Shown piece by piece: positions 60,943 through 64,000 of a DNA stretch of 64,000 nt. Made by a program: the position numbers and the translations under genes. The first letter of the stretch is position 1. Each line of letters begins with the position of its first letter. The notes beneath the pieces are model-generated. The model had not been told where the DNA came from. It saw nothing but the letters and a program-made list of their open reading frames with translations, and made no database searches. The stretch comes from Caenispirillum salinarum AK4 (GTDB lineage: Bacteria; Pseudomonadota; Alphaproteobacteria; Rhodospirillales; Rhodospirillaceae), in contig NZ_ANHY01000017.1 of the NCBI RefSeq assembly GCF_000315795.1, positions 62,001 to 126,000 of the forward strand. Direction: 5' to 3'.

Positions 60943-62238
60943 CTACACTCGGTACCCCAACGCCCGAGGAATGGCGAGCACCAGCTCCGGCCACACCAGC
61001 ACGGCGATCAGCGCCAGCCCCATGCTGAACACCAGCCAGAGAATCCAGCGGAAGGTGCTTTCCATGGGCACGCCCGCGACCGTCGTCGTCACCATCAGGT
61101 TGACGGCGACCGGCGGAGTGAACTGGCCGATGGCGATGTTCATGGCCATGACGACGCCGAACCACGTCACGTTCCACTGGAACGCCGTCACGATGGGCAT
61201 GAGCAGCGGCAGCATGATGAGATAGATGGAAATGCCGTCCAGCACCATGCCGGCGATCAGCAGGAACACCATGATCATCGCCAGGATGACCCACTGGTTG
61301 TCCGACACCGACAGCAGGGCCTCGGCGGCGGCGTCGAAGGTGCCCAGCGTCGCCCCGGCCCACGCGAAGATGCCCGCCAGGGAGATGATGAGCATGATGA
61401 TGCCCGACGTCACCGCGCTGTCGACGAACACCTGATACAGGTCCCGCAGCCCGATGGAGCGGTAGATGACCATGCCGACGATGATCCCGTAGGCGACGGC
61501 CACCACGGCGGCCTCCGTCGGGGTGAACAGGCCCGACCGCAGGCCGCCCAGGATGATGACCGGCGCCATCAACCCCGGAATGGCGCCCAGGAACGCCTTC
61601 CAGATGTTGGGCCGGGTCGGGTCTTCCTGCGCGCCGAAATCGTGGCGGCGCGACAGCCACAGCACGGGCAGGATGATCGCGAGCCCCGCCAGCAGGCCCG
61701 GCACGATGCCGCCGGCGAACAGGGCGCGCAGGTCCGCGCCGGGCACCAGGATGGAATAGACGATCAGCGCCACCGACGGCGGGATCAGGATGGCCGTGGA
61801 AGCGCCGGCAGCGATGACGGAGGCGGCGAAGGGCTTGGGGTAGCCCGCCTTCATCATGCTGGGGATCATCACCATGGCGACGGCGGCGGCATCGGCGGGG
61901 CCGGAGCCCGACATGCCGCCCATCATCAGGCACACCAGCACGGCCACCGTCGCCAGCCCGCCGCGGCGCGGGCCCACGATGGCGCTGGCAAAGGTGACAA
62001 GCGCCTTGGCGACGCCCGATCGCTCGAAGATCATGCCCGTCAGGATGAACAGCGGGATGGCGATCAGCGGATACTTGGCGATGCCGTTGTACGTGTTCGT
62101 ACCGACGGTTGCCAGGGCGTAGACGTCCAGGCCCAGGTAGATGCCGACGATGCCGGCGAACCCCAATGCCACGGCGATAGGCGTGCCGATGAACAGCAGG
62201 GCCGCGAAGCTGAGGAGAAGGGCCGCGCCGGCGGTCAT
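60943..62238 (-). CDS. dctM: TRAP transporter large permease (DctM-like)
   Basis: A 431-residue inner-membrane subunit with about twelve helices. Family blocks are PLIAIPLFILTGMIFERSG, MGGMSGSGPADAAAVAMVMIP, ASTAILIPPSVALIVYSILV and VGQFTPPV-like AIGQFTPPVAVNLMV. It performs sodium-driven uptake of an organic acid delivered by DctP. Its start overlaps the dctQ stop as ATGA. Confidence 0.95.
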   Translation of the reverse strand: MTAGAALLLSFAALLFIGTPIAVALGFAGIVGIYLGLDVYALATVGTNTYNGIAKYPLIAIPLFILTGMIFERSGVAKALVTFASAIVGPRRGGLATVAVLVCLMMGGMSGSGPADAAAVAMVMIPSMMKAGYPKPFAASVIAAGASTAILIPPSVALIVYSILVPGADLRALFAGGIVPGLLAGLAIILPVLWLSRRHDFGAQEDPTRPNIWKAFLGAIPGLMAPVIILGGLRSGLFTPTEAAVVAVAYGIIVGMVIYRSIGLRDLYQVFVDSAVTSGIIMLIISLAGIFAWAGATLGTFDAAAEALLSVSDNQWVILAMIMVFLLIAGMVLDGISIYLIMLPLLMPIVTAFQWNVTWFGVVMAMNIAIGQFTPPVAVNLMVTTTVAGVPMESTFRWILWLVFSMGLALIAVLVWPELVLAIPRALGYRV

Positions 62239-62819
62239 GCCCCGCGTCCTCCATCACGGTTCCGGCGGGGGCGCAGGGCGAGCCAGGCGCGCTCCAGCAC
62301 GCGGAACAGGATGACCGCCGACAGGATCGGCAGCCACATGGTGTAGAGCCAGTTGGGATAGCCAAGCCCCGCCGAGACGGTCTCGTAGGTGAACTCGTCC
62401 CAGGCGAACAGCGCGCCATAGTACAGCACCATGGAAAAGACCAGCGTGGTGATGGCCAGCGTCAACAGCTCGGCCGCCAGCCGCAGGGGCTTGGGCATGC
62501 GCTCCAGGAAGAAGGTGATCTTGATATGGTCGTGGCGGGCAAAGGCGACCGCCGCCCCCAGCAGCGTCATCACCACCAGCAGGAAGACGGAGAACTCTTC
62601 CGTGAAGGCGAAGGAGGCGTTGGTGGCGTAGCGCACCACCACGTTCGCCAGGCTGATGACGCAGATCAGCGCCATCGCCAGGGCGGCCAGCGCTTCCTCC
62701 ACCTTCAGCGGCACCTTGGGCGGCGGCGGGGGATCGGCATCGGCGGGGCCCTGCGGGCCGTACAGCGCCTTGTCGTCGACGCCGCCGCCACCGGAAGACG
62801 AAGGGGGCGTGTCGCTCAC
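62235..62819 (-). CDS. dctQ: TRAP transporter small permease (DctQ-like)
   Basis: A 194-residue protein with four helices, after a Gly/Pro-rich cytoplasmic N-terminus (about 1-40). ALICVISLANVVVRYATN and FTEEFSVFLLVVMTLLGAAVAFAR are the conserved first and second helices. It partners with DctM. Its start overlaps the isomerase-like gene stop by an ATGA. Confidence 0.92.
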   Translation of the reverse strand: MSDTPPSSSGGGGVDDKALYGPQGPADADPPPPPKVPLKVEEALAALAMALICVISLANVVVRYATNASFAFTEEFSVFLLVVMTLLGAAVAFARHDHIKITFFLERMPKPLRLAAELLTLAITTLVFSMVLYYGALFAWDEFTYETVSAGLGYPNWLYTMWLPILSAVILFRVLERAWLALRPRRNRDGGRGA

Positions 62820-63172
62820 GAGGAAACCTGTTTGCGGTAGGTGTCGGTGTCCATGTCGCGCACCTCCACCGACAGGTTCACGCCCGGCTTGCCCTCCACG
62901 GCGCCGGCGAGGCGGGCGAGGACGGCTTCGGCGAGCGCGCCCTTGGCCTCGGCCGTGCGGCCCTTCAGCAGGCCGATCTCGGCGTGCATCGTGAAGCCTT
63001 CAGCCGCGCCGTCCGCGACGATCACGTCGCCGACGTTGATGACGCGGCTCTTGCAGGCGTCCATGGTGGCCTTGGCGTGCTCCACGCACAGGCGGTGGAT
63101 GGACAGCGCCAATTGCCCCGGCTCGAAGGCGCCGGCCAGGTTGGCGGAATGCTCGATGCGGATTTGCGGCAT
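62816..63172 (-). CDS. 5-carboxymethyl-2-hydroxymuconate isomerase-like protein
   Basis: A 118-residue member of the CHMI (HpaF) branch of the tautomerase superfamily. The catalytic Pro2 follows Met1 (MPQIRIEHSANL), and IGLLKGRTAEAKGALAEAVLARL carries the family core. HpaF isomerises 5-carboxymethyl-2-hydroxymuconate in homoprotocatechuate breakdown. Here it is embedded in a TRAP operon between dctP and dctQ and overlaps dctQ. No other homoprotocatechuate genes are in the window, so a different keto-enol substrate brought in by the TRAP system is also possible. Confidence 0.85.
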   Translation of the reverse strand: MPQIRIEHSANLAGAFEPGQLALSIHRLCVEHAKATMDACKSRVINVGDVIVADGAAEGFTMHAEIGLLKGRTAEAKGALAEAVLARLAGAVEGKPGVNLSVEVRDMDTDTYRKQVSS

Positions 63173-63282
63173 GGTGGATGGTTCCTTGGGGAGAGGGGCG
63201 GGGCGGCTGACGGAGCGTGCGGGCTGCTGCCTCAGCCGGTGTTCGCCGGAGGTGCTGCAAGAGCGGCCGACTGCGTGCGTGG

Positions 63283-63360
63283 GTCCCTGCTTTCGCAGGG
63301 ACGACGGAGATTTTTTGCCATAGTTGAATGACCGTCATTCCTGCGAAAGCAGGAATCCAC
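63283..63360. repeat. Inverted REP pair (REPIN-like)
   Basis: GTCCCTGCTTTCGCAGGGACGACGG (63283-63307) and CCGTCATTCCTGCGAAAGCAGGAAT (63332-63356) are inverted copies of the REP unit seen at 27034-27062, about 24 nt apart. The pair can fold into one long hairpin with two tips. It lies in the gap between dctP and the isomerase gene. Confidence 0.7.
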
Positions 63361-63411
63361 ATCCGCTGCCGGACAACTTCCGGCACGCTGCCGGCCGCCC
63401 TGGACCGTCCC

Positions 63412-64000
63412 TTACCGGTTGGCGATGCTCTCTTCGGCCTTCTTGACCAGTTCCGGCCCGATCTTCTGGGCCCAGTCGTCATAGACGCCGCGGGTGGCAT
63501 CCACGAAAGCCTGGCGCTGTTCCGGCGTCAGCTCGGTGACTTCAGTGCCCAGGCTGCGGATTTCCTCGATCAGCGACTGGTCGTCCTCGGTCAGGCCGGC
63601 GCGCGCGGCCTTGATGCCGATCTTGCCGGCGTCGACAGCGGCCTGGCGGACGATCTCCTGGTCTTCCGGCGAGAAGCTTTCCCACACGCGCTTGTTGATG
63701 GCGAAGATCAGGGGGTCGGCCATGTAGTGCCACAGCGTGATGTGGTCCTGCCCGATGGTGTCCATCTTGGCCAGCTTGTAGATGATGAGCGGGTTTTCCT
63801 GGCCGTCGACGGCGCCGGTGGTCAGCGCCGGCTTGGCGTCGGCCCAGCTCATCTGCGTCGGGTTGGCGCCCAGTGCGGTGAAGGTGTCGTTGAACAGCGG
63901 CGAGCCGACCACGCGCATCTTCAGGCCCGCCATGTCGTCCGGCGAGGTGATGGGCTTCTGGCTGTTGGTGACCTCGCGGAAGCCGTTCTCGGCCCAGGCG
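63412..64000 (-). CDS. dctP: TRAP transporter substrate-binding protein (DctP-like), partial
   Basis: Only the last 196 residues lie in the window; the gene continues past 64000. The reading frame from 63999 gives AWAENGFREVTNSQKPITSP, then DDMAGLKMRVVGSPLF, the ligand-binding region, including the conserved Arg of TRAP receptors. VDGQENPLIIYKL and a helical C-terminus (about the last 80 residues) follow. It is the first gene of the dctP-isomerase-dctQ-dctM operon, separated from the rest by about 240 bp with a REPIN. The substrate class (C4-dicarboxylate, other keto acid, aromatic acid) is unknown. Confidence 0.93.
   Translation of the reverse strand, partial: AWAENGFREVTNSQKPITSPDDMAGLKMRVVGSPLFNDTFTALGANPTQMSWADAKPALTTGAVDGQENPLIIYKLAKMDTIGQDHITLWHYMADPLIFAINKRVWESFSPEDQEIVRQAAVDAGKIGIKAARAGLTEDDQSLIEEIRSLGTEVTELTPEQRQAFVDATRGVYDDWAQKIGPELVKKAEESIANR

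Overview
This window looks like chromosomal sequence from a free-living, GC-rich alphaproteobacterium, most likely of the Rhodospirillales/Azospirillales type. Several things support this. There is a glnB-glnA pair, a class I lysyl-tRNA synthetase, clpS-clpA, a phasin (PHA granule protein), HWE-family histidine kinases and a CC0125/CC1285-type lipoprotein. There is also a tRNA-His that keeps the canonical encoded G-1 and C73, which the Rhizobiales/Rhodobacterales/Caulobacterales branch has lost. The taxonomic call is inference from gene content. I see no phage, transposase, CRISPR array or rRNA.

Layout. 0-9.6 kb: a sensor kinase, tRNA-His, a class I aminotransferase, the nitrogen genes glnB and glnA, an HWE hybrid kinase and a GMC oxidoreductase. 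9.6-14.3 kb (minus strand): a tightly packed Mla/MCE-type lipid transport operon (STAS-permease, ATPase, MCE protein, PqiC-like lipoprotein), translationally coupled to a ZIP metal transporter and followed by a small membrane peptide. 14.4-24.6 kb: envelope and housekeeping genes (PRC-barrel protein, hemerythrin, lipoprotein, CaiB-type CoA-transferase/racemase, clpS-clpA, phasin, a SPOR-tailed D,D-carboxypeptidase and small orphans).

25.4-42.9 kb is rich in polyamine genes. It holds a gamma-glutamylputrescine synthetase-like enzyme, a complete PotA-D/B/C putrescine-type ABC importer, agmatine deiminase, N-carbamoylputrescine amidase, a PuuC-like aldehyde dehydrogenase, a PuuR-like regulator and an acetylpolyamine amidohydrolase. 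Together these would import putrescine, make it from agmatine or acetylated polyamines, and feed it into the gamma-glutamyl route. The oxidase (PuuB) and hydrolase (PuuD) of that route are not in the window. Inside this stretch sit an unrelated-looking TrpX/Y/Z-type ABC transporter, a GDT1/UPF0016 manganese exporter preceded by a convincing yybP-ykoY riboswitch, and an orphan nucleotidyltransferase-fold gene with an AT-rich palindromic upstream region and a possible small RNA.

43-49 kb: a second HWE hybrid kinase and a HisJ/Q/M/P-type basic amino acid importer. 48.8-58.7 kb: threonine aldolase, a DMT exporter, an orphan lipoprotein, an ACT-domain protein, NnrU, a GNAT enzyme, a 3-hydroxyisobutyrate dehydrogenase-family enzyme, TerB, a DinG-like helicase and an OmpA-domain lipoprotein. 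59-64 kb: lysS (class I), then a TRAP transporter operon (dctP partial at the right edge, a carboxymethyl-hydroxymuconate isomerase-like gene, dctQ, dctM).

Non-coding structure is unusually visible. Two families of intergenic inverted repeats (an ACCAAG-rich type and a REP type with a GCGAAAGC core) occur in the 27-63 kb part. Many operons carry clear stem-loop terminators or intercistronic attenuators. The least explained items are the leader of the acetylpolyamine amidohydrolase gene and the nucleotidyltransferase/small RNA locus.
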